Shown in pieces: positions 15,335 to 24,168 of a stretch of 37,920 bases of DNA; the stretch's first letter is position 1, and every line of letters starts with the position of its first letter. The notes beneath the pieces were generated by a model that saw only the letters and a program-made list of their open reading frames with translations, was not told the origin of the DNA and did no database searches. Origin of the DNA: an uncultured Oribacterium sp. (GTDB taxonomy: Bacteria > Bacillota > Clostridia > Lachnospirales > Lachnospiraceae); assembly GCA_900770445.1 (NCBI GenBank), contig CAAGKO010000026.1, forward strand, positions 1 through 37,920. Reading direction: 5' to 3'. Both the position numbers and the translations under genes were made by a program.

Positions 15335-17371
15335 ATGATGAAGAAAAAAACACAAAGTGTCATCGATATATATCTGGCCTGGCCACTCGCAATCATCGCC
15401 ATCCTGCTGCTTGGAGATATCGTTCTCTGGCTGACAGAACCACGCGGCGCGCTGATTCTTCTGCCATTTATTCTGATCGTAACAGCGTTCGCACTGATGC
15501 TCTATTTCACACGGCAGTCGAAGCTGCAGGGCGCACTGCAGGCCTATGCGATCGGCGCCAGTGAGGTGCATACGACGATCTTCGATGAGATGCCGATGCC
15601 ATACTGTATGGTCGATGAGCACGGAAACGTGCTCTGGGCGAACCGTAGCTTCCGGGAAATCGCCGGAAACCGTCCGGATGCCCGGAATATCCTCCAGATG
15701 TTTCCGAATATCCATAAGGAGATGCTGGAGGAGGATGACATCATCCTGGAGATCCATTCGGACTATCAGGACCGAAAGTATCTCGTCGACCTGATGCGGA
15801 CGCCGGTGACCACAGAGGATGGCAGTGCACCATCGATGTATGCGCCGGATCTGAAGACCATCGCGGTTTATCTTCGAGATGAAACCGAAGAGACGGCGTT
15901 GCGGACGAAGCTCGATCAGGAGCATATCGTCATCGGTCTCGTCTACATCGATAACTATGATGAGGTACGGGAACAGATCGAGGAGGTTCGGCGTTCACTG
16001 CTGACGGCGCTGATCGATCGAAAGATCAGTCACTATATCTCCTCTGTCAACGGACTGATCTATAAGCTGGAGAAGGATAAATATGTATTTATCCTGAAGG
16101 AGCAGTATTTCAGCCGTATGCTTCAGGATCGATTTTCGATTCTCGAAGAGGTGAAAAATGTAAATATCGGCAATGAAATGGCTGTCACGCTGAGCATCGG
16201 TATCGGTTATGGTGCCGACTCCTATCAGAAGAACTATGAGTATGCGCATACCTCCATCGATATGGCACTCGGCCGTGGTGGTGATCAGGCAGTCGTAAAG
16301 TCAAACGAGAATCTGACCTACTTCGGTGGTAAGACCCAGACGCAGGAGAAGGCCACCCGGGTCAAGGCGCGTGTGAAGGCGCAGGCCTTCCAGGAGCTGC
16401 TCGAGACGCGGGATCGCGTGCTCGTCATGGGCCATGCGAACAGCGATGTGGACTGTCTCGGTGCGTCCGCCGGTGTATATCGGATGGTGACCGAGCTCGG
16501 AAAGCGCTGTTACATCGTGGAAAATACGGTGACGGCACCGATCCTGCCGCTGAAGGAGCGCTTCCTGCAGAGCTCGGACTATCCGGAGGATATGTTCATC
16601 ACGGGCACACAGGCGCTGCAGATGGTGGATAACAGTACCGTGCTCGTCGTGGTCGACTGTAACCGGCCGTCCATCATCGACGAACCGGAGCTGCTCCGGG
16701 CATGTAAGACGATCGTGGTCTTCGACCACCATCGTCAGAGCAGCGAGACGATCCAGGGTGCGGTACTCAGCTACTGTGAGCCGTATGCATCGAGTGCCTG
16801 CGAGATGATCGCCGAGATGATGCAGTACATCGCGGATGGCATCAAGGTAAAGGGACCGGAAGCAGATGCGATGTATGGCGGTATCGTCATCGATTCGCAG
16901 GAGTTCACGGTGCAGACCGGTGTACGTACCTTCGAGGCGGCAGCATATCTTCGTCGCTGCGGTGCGGATATCACACGTATACGGAAGATTTTCCGTGAGA
17001 ACTTCAGGGATTATCAGGCGAAGGCAGCGGCGATCTCCAGTGCGGAGATCTATCGGGATGCATATGCCTTCAGTACGATCGATCCGAAGGGACTCGAGAG
17101 CCCGACGGTTGTGTGTGCACAGGCAGCGAATGAGCTGCTGAACATCCGCGGAATCAAGGCCAGCATAGTACTGACACTGTATAATGACATCATCTATGTA
17201 TCGGCGCGCTCCATCGATGAGATGAACGTGCAGGTACTGATGGAAAAGCTCGGCGGTGGCGGACATCGTACGATCGCCGGAGCACAGCTTCGCGAGGGCA
17301 GCCTGCCGGAGGCGATCGCTACGATCAAGCAGGCCATCGACGAGATGATTAAGGAAGGAGAGGCTTCATAA
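15335..17371 (+). CDS. gdpP: Cyclic-di-AMP phosphodiesterase GdpP
   Basis: 678 aa. GdpP hydrolyses c-di-AMP to 5'-pApA and so controls osmolyte balance, cell-wall stress and beta-lactam response in Firmicutes. Two membrane helices (about 14-60) precede a PAS-like region (IFDEMPMPYCMVDEHGNVLW), a degenerate GGDEF domain, then the DHH domain: GHANSDVDCLGA, VVVDCNRPS, VVFDHHRQS, and the DHHA1 motif GGGGHRTIAGAQL near the C-terminus. All metal-binding Asp/His residues are present. GGGAGA five bases upstream and the promoter position support ATG 15335 (15338 is also possible). The stop overlaps the rplI start by one base. Confidence 0.97.
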   Translation: MMKKKTQSVIDIYLAWPLAIIAILLLGDIVLWLTEPRGALILLPFILIVTAFALMLYFTRQSKLQGALQAYAIGASEVHTTIFDEMPMPYCMVDEHGNVLWANRSFREIAGNRPDARNILQMFPNIHKEMLEEDDIILEIHSDYQDRKYLVDLMRTPVTTEDGSAPSMYAPDLKTIAVYLRDETEETALRTKLDQEHIVIGLVYIDNYDEVREQIEEVRRSLLTALIDRKISHYISSVNGLIYKLEKDKYVFILKEQYFSRMLQDRFSILEEVKNVNIGNEMAVTLSIGIGYGADSYQKNYEYAHTSIDMALGRGGDQAVVKSNENLTYFGGKTQTQEKATRVKARVKAQAFQELLETRDRVLVMGHANSDVDCLGASAGVYRMVTELGKRCYIVENTVTAPILPLKERFLQSSDYPEDMFITGTQALQMVDNSTVLVVVDCNRPSIIDEPELLRACKTIVVFDHHRQSSETIQGAVLSYCEPYASSACEMIAEMMQYIADGIKVKGPEADAMYGGIVIDSQEFTVQTGVRTFEAAAYLRRCGADITRIRKIFRENFRDYQAKAAAISSAEIYRDAYAFSTIDPKGLESPTVVCAQAANELLNIRGIKASIVLTLYNDIIYVSARSIDEMNVQVLMEKLGGGGHRTIAGAQLREGSLPEAIATIKQAIDEMIKEGEAS

Positions 17372-17817
17372 TGAAGGTTATTTTATTAAAGGATGTAAAG
17401 TCACTGGGAAAAAAGGGTGAAATCGTAGAGGTATCCGAGGGATACGGACGGAACTTTATTCTTCCGTCGAAGACGGGCGTGATCGCAGATAATAAGAATC
17501 TGAACACGCTGAAGCTTCAGAAGCAGAACGATGCGAAGATCGCAGCCGAGAAGCTTCAGGAGGCACAGGAGCTGAAGGAGAAGATCGAGGCGGTGAAGGT
17601 CACCATCGCAATCAAGTCCAGTAAGGACGGACGGACCTTCGGTTCGGTTTCCACGAAGGAAGTACAGGAGGCACTGAAGAAGCAGGCCGGCATCGAGGTC
17701 GACAAGAAGAAGCTTTCCTGTGATGTACCGATGAAGAACCTGGGCGGTTACAATGTAAACGTCAAGCTTCACAAGGATGTCACGGCGGTTCTTCATGTGT
17801 CTGTGATCAGCGCATAA
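17371..17817 (+). CDS. rplI: Ribosomal protein L9
   Basis: 148 aa. L9 binds 23S rRNA near the L1 stalk and helps keep the reading frame. The start MKVILLKDVKSLGKKGEIVEV with SEGYGRNFILPSKTGVIAD is diagnostic. A central helix joins it to the C-terminal domain (KSSKDGRTFGSVSTKEV). AAGGAAGGAG precedes the ATG, which shares one base with the gdpP stop. Order gdpP-rplI-dnaB is conserved in Firmicutes. Confidence 0.98.
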   Translation: MKVILLKDVKSLGKKGEIVEVSEGYGRNFILPSKTGVIADNKNLNTLKLQKQNDAKIAAEKLQEAQELKEKIEAVKVTIAIKSSKDGRTFGSVSTKEVQEALKKQAGIEVDKKKLSCDVPMKNLGGYNVNVKLHKDVTAVLHVSVISA

Positions 17818-17917
17818 GCGTGACAGCACAGCGTCATGGCCGGTATCGATGCTCTGTATGGAGAGTCTACAGGAACATCCGATACGGTCGTTTCACCTAG
17901 TATCACACAGGAGTAGT

Positions 17918-19276
17918 ATGGCAGAGAATAATGAAAACATCCTGACGAGGGTCGTGCCCCACAGTCAGGAAGCCGAGCAGAGTGTTATCGGCGCCATGCT
18001 CCGGGATAAGGATGCGGTCTCCACTGCCGCGGAGATGCTCCGCCCGGAGGACTTCTATCAGAAGCAGTACAGTCTCATGTTCGACGCGATGACCCAGCTC
18101 TATCAGAAGGATCAGCCGGTCGACCTCGTGACGCTGTCCGAGAAGCTGAAGGCGACGAGCAACATCCCGCCGGAGGTGTACGATATCGCGGTAATCCGAG
18201 ATATCGTCATGTCGGTGCCGACGAGCGCCAATGTAAAATCCTACTGCACCATCGTGAAGGAGAAGTCGATTCTTCGCACGCTCATCCGGACGAATGAGGA
18301 TATCGCCAATATGTGCTACAGCGGCACCGAGTCCGCGGATACGATCCTAAATGAGACGGAGCAGCGGATCTTCAAGCTCCTGGAAACCAGAAACACCGGC
18401 GACAGTGAGGATATCGCGAGCGTCGCGATGAAGGTGCTCGAGAACATCCAGGAAGCAGCACAGAACGGCGGACAGATCACCGGTATCCCGACGGGCTTCA
18501 AGGCGCTCGACTATAAGACTGCCGGACTTCAGCGCTCGGATCTCATCCTCGTGGCGGCCCGTCCGTCCATGGGTAAGACTGCCTTCGTCCTGAACATCCT
18601 CGATAATGTCGGTGTCCGTCAGAAGAAGCCGTGCATGATCTTCTCACTCGAGATGAGCCGGGAGCAGCTCGTCAACCGTATGCTCTCGATGGAGTCGCTC
18701 GTCGATGCGGACAAGCTCCGTAAGGGATCTCTCACCGACGAGGACTGGGGCGAGCTGATCAATGCTGTCGACCGTGTCGCAGATGCAAACATCACCATCG
18801 ACGATACGCCGGGTATCACGGTCGGAGAGCTCCGCTCCAAGTGTCGTAAGCAGAAGCTCGAAAAGGGCCTCGACCTCGTCATCATCGACTATCTCCAGCT
18901 TATGTCCGGTGGCGGACGTGGCGGCGAGAGCCGTCAGCAGGAAATCTCAGAGATATCCCGTTCCCTGAAGGCTGTCGCACGAGAGATGAAGTGTCCGGTC
19001 ATCGCCCTTTCCCAGCTGTCGCGAGCGGTAGAGCAGCGTCCGGATCACCGTCCGATGCTGTCTGACCTCCGAGAGTCCGGTGCGATCGAGCAGGATGCCG
19101 ATATCGTGATGTTCCTGTACCGTGATGAGTACTATAATAAAGATACGGAGCATCCGCATGAGGCGGAGGTCATCATCGCGAAGCAGCGTAACGGTCCGAT
19201 CGGTACTGTCATCCTCGGATGGCAGGCAGAGTATACACGATTCGTGAATGCTGCTCTCGATCGCGACAGTCACTGA
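17918..19276 (+). CDS. dnaB: Replicative DNA helicase
   Basis: 452 aa (called dnaC in Bacillus). Hexameric helicase that opens the replication fork. The N-terminal primase-interaction domain (PHSQEAEQSVIGAMLRD onward) covers 1-130. The RecA-like domain carries Walker A ARPSMGKTAF (214-223), Walker B LVIIDYLQLM, and the Arg-finger region SDLRESGAIEQDADIV. No intein is present. ACAGGAG seven bases upstream fixes the ATG at 17918. A hairpin with a 26-base loop lies beyond the stop. Confidence 0.97.
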   Translation: MAENNENILTRVVPHSQEAEQSVIGAMLRDKDAVSTAAEMLRPEDFYQKQYSLMFDAMTQLYQKDQPVDLVTLSEKLKATSNIPPEVYDIAVIRDIVMSVPTSANVKSYCTIVKEKSILRTLIRTNEDIANMCYSGTESADTILNETEQRIFKLLETRNTGDSEDIASVAMKVLENIQEAAQNGGQITGIPTGFKALDYKTAGLQRSDLILVAARPSMGKTAFVLNILDNVGVRQKKPCMIFSLEMSREQLVNRMLSMESLVDADKLRKGSLTDEDWGELINAVDRVADANITIDDTPGITVGELRSKCRKQKLEKGLDLVIIDYLQLMSGGGRGGESRQQEISEISRSLKAVAREMKCPVIALSQLSRAVEQRPDHRPMLSDLRESGAIEQDADIVMFLYRDEYYNKDTEHPHEAEVIIAKQRNGPIGTVILGWQAEYTRFVNAALDRDSH

Positions 19277-19301
19277 TCAGACGGAGAATGAGGATGTAAG
19301 A

Positions 19302-19356
19302 ACGTGCAGATTCCGCGGATTTCACCAGAATACGACGAAAATGCGCGGCTGCACGT
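19302..19356 (+). terminator. Hairpin after dnaB
   Basis: ACGTGCAG (19302-19309) and CCGCG (19313-19317) pair with CGCGG (19344-19348) and CTGCACGT (19349-19356), 13 bp with a 3-base bulge and a 26-base loop. AAAAGTTTTAT follows, a weak T tract. It is a possible terminator. Confidence 0.45.
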
Positions 19357-19385
19357 AAAAGTTTTATAAAATCTCATGCAGAGAT

Positions 19386-19417
19386 TTGCATTTTATACCG
19401 CTTTCAGTTACTATAAT
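19386..19417 (+). promoter_or_regulatory. Possible promoter of mecA
   Basis: A perfect TATAAT lies at 19412-19417. The nearest -35-like box, TTGCAT (19386-19391), is 20 bases away, longer than usual. It overlaps a small hairpin AAATCTC/GAGATTT (19369-19387). Confidence 0.4.
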
Positions 19418-19464
19418 CTGAATATAAATACCGGATACGTTCCGGCAGCGAAGGAGGCGCCATT

Positions 19465-20229
19465 ATGAAAATTGAACGAATTGATGACAACTCCATCAGG
19501 TGCACACTGACGAGCCTGGATCTGAGCTCTCGTAACATCAATCTCCGCGATATGACCTACGGGTCCGAGGCCGCGAAGCGACTGTTCACGGAGATGATGC
19601 AGAAGGCGCAGAATGAGGTCGGCTTCACTGCCGACAGCGGACCGCTGATGATCGAGGCCGTGCCGCTTCAGGGCGGTTCGATTCAGCTCGTGATTTCAAA
19701 AATAGATGATCCGGAAGAGCTCGATACACGCTTTTCGAAGTTCACGGCAGCTGCCCCCGGCAGTCAGAACGGCTGGATTTCCCAGCTCGCCAGCGAGATT
19801 CTCGAGGGTGCGCATGGGCTCCTTCAGGATATGAAAGACAAGGCATCGCAGCAGGCGAATACACTGGAGGGCGACAGCGGTAAAACGGTCGGAAGTGAGG
19901 CAGATACATCGGAGGATGCGGGCAGTCGCGATACCGATATTTACCGTATCTACGTCTTCCAGTCCCTGGATCGCGTCATCGATGCGGCGACCGCTATCGG
20001 TGACATCTATGATGGACCGAATACCCTGTATAAGGATACGAAGGACCATCACTTCTATCTCGTTCTCCATGCTGGGAAGGGTGGGGTCAATGCACTCAAC
20101 CGTGCAGCCAATCTCCTCTCGGAGTATGGAAGCAAGCTGAAGGATAACGATCTATATGAGGCATATTTCACGGAGCACTATGAGCTCTTCCTGAAGGAAA
20201 ATGCCCTGCAGAAGCTGAGAAGCATCTGA
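19465..20229 (+). CDS. mecA: MecA-family adaptor protein
   Basis: 254 aa. MecA delivers substrates such as ComK to the ClpCP protease in Bacillus. The N-terminal substrate-binding part starts MKIERIDDNSIRCTLTSLDL, the usual MecA opening, with LFTEMMQKAQNEVGF. After an acidic linker (about 100-150), the ClpC-binding C-terminal domain starts at IYRIYVFQSLDRVIDAA and shows DIYDGPNTLYKDTKDHHFYL. GAAGGAGG precedes the ATG. Confidence 0.93.
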   Translation: MKIERIDDNSIRCTLTSLDLSSRNINLRDMTYGSEAAKRLFTEMMQKAQNEVGFTADSGPLMIEAVPLQGGSIQLVISKIDDPEELDTRFSKFTAAAPGSQNGWISQLASEILEGAHGLLQDMKDKASQQANTLEGDSGKTVGSEADTSEDAGSRDTDIYRIYVFQSLDRVIDAATAIGDIYDGPNTLYKDTKDHHFYLVLHAGKGGVNALNRAANLLSEYGSKLKDNDLYEAYFTEHYELFLKENALQKLRSI

Positions 20230-20284
20230 GGATAGAAACATAGACCGGCTGCGGAATGCAGCCATGAAAGAGGAGAACACAATT

Positions 20285-20527
20285 ATGACGATTACGAAGG
20301 ATATGCGCATCGGCGATCTGCTTCAGATGAATGAGATGATCGCTCCATTTCTGATGCAGAATGGTATGGGCTGTGTGTACTGCCCGTCATCCATGATGGA
20401 GTCACTGGAAGAGGCCTGCATGGTGCACGGCATCGACTGTGATATGCTGACGGCGGACCTCAACGACGTACTGCTCGAGTACGAGGAGGCACAGAAGGCG
20501 CAGCAGACAGAGCAGCCGGAAGCGTAA
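20285..20527 (+). CDS. DUF1858 domain protein
   Basis: 80 aa. MTITKDMRIGDLLQMNEMIA followed by MQNGMGCVYCPSSMMESLEE fits the DUF1858 (ScdA-N-like) pattern, in which a GMxCxxC pair follows a short helix. The two Cys may bind metal or take part in redox chemistry. The start at 20285 is chosen because AGAGGAG sits just upstream, inside the alternative reading from 20264. It is 55 bases after mecA and ends before a terminator, so it probably shares the mecA transcript. Confidence 0.88.
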   Translation: MTITKDMRIGDLLQMNEMIAPFLMQNGMGCVYCPSSMMESLEEACMVHGIDCDMLTADLNDVLLEYEEAQKAQQTEQPEA

Positions 20528-20544
20528 ATACAGATCAGAACACG

Positions 20545-20577
20545 AAAAACAGGGCGTCATGTGCGCCCTGTTTTTTT
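20545..20577 (+). terminator. Terminator after the mecA unit
   Basis: AAAAACAGGGCG (20545-20556) pairs with CGCCCTGTTTTT (20564-20575) around a 7-base loop, ending in seven T from 20571. Confidence 0.93.
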
Positions 20578-20584
20578 ATGTCCG

Positions 20585-20634
20585 CAGAAAAGTTCAGCCG
20601 GAGGCACTTCGAAGCTTCCGGCTGAACTTTTCTG
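20585..20634. terminator. Perfect 18-bp inverted repeat between convergent genes
   Basis: 20585-20602 and 20617-20634 are perfect reverse complements (CAGAAAAGTTCAGCCGGA and its complement) with a 14-base spacer. The arms end in TTTTCTG on both strands. It lies 33 bases beyond the tetR stop on the minus strand, so a terminator for tetR, possibly bidirectional, is likely. Confidence 0.75.
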
Positions 20635-20667
20635 TTTCAATCAGATACGATCGTCTGATTTCATATC

Positions 20668-21261
20668 TCATTTCGACTTCATCGAGAGTCCGCCGCTCAG
20701 CATATCGCCGGTGATGATGGCGAGCTCGTGCGGGGTCTCCTTCATACCGCTCGAGAACCAGTACTGCAGCAGACTGATCAGTCCGCCGACGATGAAGGCA
20801 TAGTAGCTGTCAAACTGCTCCGGGCGCTGCTTCTTCGTGATGAAGGACCATTCATTCAGGCACTTCTCACGGACCAGCTCCTTCAGACTGTTCAGGAAAC
20901 GGATATCTCCGTTTTCACCGATCAGGATGCGGATGAAATCGCCGTTTTTCATACAGAGCGTATAGACACTCTCGAAGAAGCGGGTCGCGTCATCTGAAAC
21001 ACTCTTCTCGTCAAATTCGTTCAGCGTTTCCTTAAACTCCTCCAGAATATCATCCTCGGTCTTCTCCAGGAGATCGAAGACGTCCTTATAGTGAAGATAG
21101 AAGGTGCCACGATTGACATCTGCGAGATCCGTGAGCTCTCGTACCGAGATATCCTTCACCTGCTTCACCAGCATCAGATTTGCCAGTGCACCCTTAAGTG
21201 CGGCTCTGGTTTTTCGGATACGACGATCCATCGTATCATTTTCTTTCATAGAACTACCCAT
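20668..21261 (-). CDS. TetR/AcrR-family transcriptional regulator
   Basis: 197 aa. The DNA-binding domain is clear: RIRKTRAALKGALANLMLVK, then ISVRELTDLADVNRGTFYLHYKDVFDLLEK, with NRGTFYLHY as the recognition helix. The C-terminal ligand-binding half is variable, as usual. The ATG at 21261 is seven bases after GGAGGG on the minus strand; in-frame ATGs at 21267 and 21249 and a TTG at 21276 are alternatives. It is divergent from the MMPL exporter, with inverted repeats in the shared promoter region, so it probably represses that operon and itself. Confidence 0.93.
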   Translation of the reverse strand: MGSSMKENDTMDRRIRKTRAALKGALANLMLVKQVKDISVRELTDLADVNRGTFYLHYKDVFDLLEKTEDDILEEFKETLNEFDEKSVSDDATRFFESVYTLCMKNGDFIRILIGENGDIRFLNSLKELVREKCLNEWSFITKKQRPEQFDSYYAFIVGGLISLLQYWFSSGMKETPHELAIITGDMLSGGLSMKSK

Positions 21262-21324
21262 ATCCATACCCTCCAAAGGCCATTAACAGCCTGAATATAT
21301 AAAATTCGTGGTTTTTTGCACACG

Positions 21325-21351
21325 ATAGACACATATTATAGAAGTGTCTAT
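21325..21351. promoter_or_regulatory. Putative TetR operator O1
   Basis: ATAGACAC (21325-21332) and GTGTCTAT (21344-21351) form a perfect inverted repeat with an 11-base spacer. It encloses the -10 box of the tetR promoter, so binding would block tetR transcription. Confidence 0.7.
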
Positions 21352-21362
21352 TTATAAACCAA
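21335..21362 (-). promoter_or_regulatory. Promoter of the tetR gene
   Basis: On the minus strand, TTGGTT (21362-21357), a 16-base spacer and a perfect TATAAT (21340-21335). Confidence 0.6.
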
Positions 21363-21379
21363 GAGACTAAAATTGACCA

Positions 21380-21408
21380 TTGATAATTTGCACGCTCGTC
21401 TATATAAT
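21380..21408 (+). promoter_or_regulatory. Promoter of the MMPL exporter operon
   Basis: TTGATA (21380-21385), 17-base spacer, perfect TATAAT (21403-21408). The transcript would start near 21415 and have a leader of about 235 bases before the gene at 21651, in which no clear gene is seen. Confidence 0.8.
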
Positions 21409-21425
21409 GGACAGTACCACATAAA

Positions 21426-21438
21426 TAGACATGTGTCA
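21426..21438. promoter_or_regulatory. Putative TetR operator O2
   Basis: TAGACATGTGTCA contains the GACA/TGTC inverted repeat with a 2-base spacer and shares TAGACA and GTGTC with O1. It lies just past the predicted exporter start point, as expected for a roadblock or promoter-blocking operator. The spacing differs from O1. Confidence 0.45.
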
Positions 21439-21650
21439 ACAAATGAAACACAGGTTAATAAAGAACTCGCATCAATTAAAACACAAAATGTCGTAGATTC
21501 AGTGGCGGGACACACAAAGACTTGTTTTTTCATCGAAAGAAGTTCAGGATGGTGAGTGAAAAGGGCATTTCTTCCAGATGTACGGATGAAAAGTCATACC
21601 ACATCCTGAAAACAGGACACGAATGAGAAGACAGCGCAGGAGAGAGCAAC

Positions 21651-24155
21651 ATGAGCTTATTCAAGAAGAAAACGCAGGATACTGCCAGAGAAGCGTCTGT
21701 ACAGCAGGCACGAAATGAAATCCACCTTCCGGAGGATGAAGCCATCGAAGCCCACAAAAAGAAGAAGGAAGCGAAAAAAGCGCGGAAGCAGGAACAGAAG
21801 CATAAGCACGGAAATCTCGCCGACTTCATCGTCGATCATAACAAGGGCATCCGAAACCTCATCATCGTGCTGGTGGTTTTCTTCGGTTTATGTTATCCAC
21901 TCGTTTCGGTCAACTACGATCTGACGAAGTATCTTCCGAATGATGTGGATTCGAAGATCGCCATCAATAAGATGCGCGACGTCTTCGGCTATCCGGGTAC
22001 CGGACGACTGATGCTGAAGGATGTCACTCTCTATGAGGCGAAGCAATATAAGAATGAAATCGAGGCCATCGATGGTGTCGATCAGGTCATCTGGTGTGAT
22101 CTGACGACGCAGGTCTATGGCTCCTCCGAGTTCATCAACTACGATGATATCGATGACTACTATAAGGATAACAACGCCGTCATGGATATCACCTTCGAAG
22201 AGGGCGATACCTCGAAGCGAACGCACAAGGCCATCCAGGAAATCGATGATCTGATCGGTGACCGGGGCTACCTCGTCGGTATGTCGCCGACGAATAAGTT
22301 CATCGAGGAAAATGTAAAGAAAGAGATGCAGCAGGTCATGGGCATCGTCGTCGTCCTGATCTTCATCATCCTCCTCTTTACGACGACCTCCTGGTTCGAA
22401 CCGGTCCTCTTCCTGACGATCATCGGCTGTGCCATCGTGCTGAATAAAGGAACGAATATCTTCCTCGGGGAGATCTCGTATATCACGAACAACATCTCCG
22501 ATATCCTGCAGCTCGCTACCTCGATGGACTACGCCGTCTTCCTGCTCCATGCGTATGAGCGACAGCGTGAGCAGGGCCTCGAAAAGGTCGCGGCACTGAA
22601 GCAGGGCCTCATGAGCACCATCACGACCATCCTGGCGTCCTCACTGACCACCTTCTTCGGCTTCATCGTACTCATCTTCATGCGATTCAGTATCGGATGG
22701 GACATGGGTATCGCGATGGCGAAGGGTATCATCTGTTCCCTTCTGATGGTCATCTTCCTGATGCCGTCCCTGCTGCTCAGCTGGTCCGATCGTATCGACC
22801 GCATGCGGCACAAGCCGTTCCTGCCGAAGTTCCATCGCTTCAGTATCGCGGTCAATAAATTAAGCCCGATCATCCTGGTGGCGGCCCTCGTGGTGGCCGG
22901 TCCGATCTACTTCGCACAGGGCATGAACAAGTTCATGTACGGCCCGGATGCGACGGGTGCCGGACCCGGAACCTCGATGTATGAAAACTCCGCGGCCATC
23001 GATGAGGAGTTCGGTCGAAGCAATCTGCTCGTTGCGATCTTCCCGGATACCGATCGGCTGAAGGAAAAGGAGCTCTGCGATAAACTGGAAGATCTTCCAT
23101 ATGTGAAGAATGTAACCGGCATGCAGGCCTATCTTCCGGAGGGACTTCCGGAGAGTTTCCTGCCGAGCTCCGTCACCGAGCTCTTCCATAAGGATGGCTA
23201 TGCGCGACTGCTCATCTATATAAGAACCAAACCGGAGTCGACCACCGCCTTCAAGTACTCGGATGAGGTCTCCGACATCATCAAGAGCTACTACCCGGGC
23301 GAGGCGTACATCACCGGTAACACCCCGACGACCCAGGACATGGAAACCGTCCTGATCCCGGACTATAATCTCGTCAACGGTCTCGCGATGATATGCATCT
23401 TCATCGTCGTCGCGATCTCGTTCCACTCGGTCGTGATGCCGATCATCGCGATGATTCCGATCATGATGGCGATTTACGTGAACATGGCGTTCCCGTACTT
23501 CGCCGGCCGTGAGCTCATCTTCATCGCCTACGCCGTGGTCTCCTGCGTACAGCTCGGATCCACCATCGACTATGCGATTTCGTCGACCGAGAACTACCTG
23601 CAGACGCGTGCGATCGAGCCGGATAAGCGAAAGGCCGCGATCCGCGCGACGCAGCTCAGCTTCCCGTCCATCCTGACATCGGGCGTGATCCTGATCGTCT
23701 GCGGCTACGTCATCAGCTTCATGTCGTCCATCCCGGCCATCAGCCAGGTAGGCCATCTCGTAGGTCGAGGCGCGATTTTCTCTGTGACCTTCGTTACCCT
23801 CCTGATGCCGTGCCTCCTGCAGCTGGCCGACCGCTTCATCACCGTGCCGGCCGCCACCAAGCGTGCACGTCGTAGAGCCGCGATCAACGAAACGATCATC
23901 GGTCTCCGTGAGCGCCGGCGTGCCCGTCACCATCGGGTGAAGGAGCTCCTCGGTGGACATGGTGCAGCCGTTTCCGGGGTCAATGTCTCTGCCGCGAAGG
24001 CAGACAGCTCCGCGGACAGCATTGACCGTAGCACAGATACCGAGGCCAATGCCTTCGCCGCGAAGACAGATACCTCCGCCGGAAGCATGGACCAGAGCGA
24101 AGTGAAGGAAGCAGCATCTGAAAACAGTGACCACGAAGCATCAAGCGAAAAGTGA
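21651..24155 (+). CDS. MMPL/RND-superfamily exporter
   Basis: 834 aa. A Lys/Glu-rich cytoplasmic N-terminus (about 1-65) leads into the usual duplicated layout: one membrane helix, an extracellular loop, then five helices (first block about 225-400), repeated in the second half (about 405-735). The MMPL signature is visible as TSMDYAVFLLHAYERQREQG, and the second copy as LGSTIDYAISSTENYLQTRA; their Asp residues lie where the proton relay sits. Family members export lipids, glycolipids or drugs using the proton gradient. The C-terminus is a basic then Ser/Ala/Asp-rich cytoplasmic tail. GCAGGAGAG precedes the ATG. It is controlled by the divergent TetR and followed by two secreted-protein genes that may be its partners. 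Substrate unknown. Confidence 0.95.
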   Translation: MSLFKKKTQDTAREASVQQARNEIHLPEDEAIEAHKKKKEAKKARKQEQKHKHGNLADFIVDHNKGIRNLIIVLVVFFGLCYPLVSVNYDLTKYLPNDVDSKIAINKMRDVFGYPGTGRLMLKDVTLYEAKQYKNEIEAIDGVDQVIWCDLTTQVYGSSEFINYDDIDDYYKDNNAVMDITFEEGDTSKRTHKAIQEIDDLIGDRGYLVGMSPTNKFIEENVKKEMQQVMGIVVVLIFIILLFTTTSWFEPVLFLTIIGCAIVLNKGTNIFLGEISYITNNISDILQLATSMDYAVFLLHAYERQREQGLEKVAALKQGLMSTITTILASSLTTFFGFIVLIFMRFSIGWDMGIAMAKGIICSLLMVIFLMPSLLLSWSDRIDRMRHKPFLPKFHRFSIAVNKLSPIILVAALVVAGPIYFAQGMNKFMYGPDATGAGPGTSMYENSAAIDEEFGRSNLLVAIFPDTDRLKEKELCDKLEDLPYVKNVTGMQAYLPEGLPESFLPSSVTELFHKDGYARLLIYIRTKPESTTAFKYSDEVSDIIKSYYPGEAYITGNTPTTQDMETVLIPDYNLVNGLAMICIFIVVAISFHSVVMPIIAMIPIMMAIYVNMAFPYFAGRELIFIAYAVVSCVQLGSTIDYAISSTENYLQTRAIEPDKRKAAIRATQLSFPSILTSGVILIVCGYVISFMSSIPAISQVGHLVGRGAIFSVTFVTLLMPCLLQLADRFITVPAATKRARRRAAINETIIGLRERRRARHHRVKELLGGHGAAVSGVNVSAAKADSSADSIDRSTDTEANAFAAKTDTSAGSMDQSEVKEAASENSDHEASSEK

Positions 24156-24168
24156 AGGAGTGAGGACT

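Noticed and set aside
24127..24168. Upstream in-frame start for the coiled-coil protein
   Set aside because: It lies inside the exporter gene and would place 14 polar residues before the signal peptide; the ATG at 24169 has a ribosome site.
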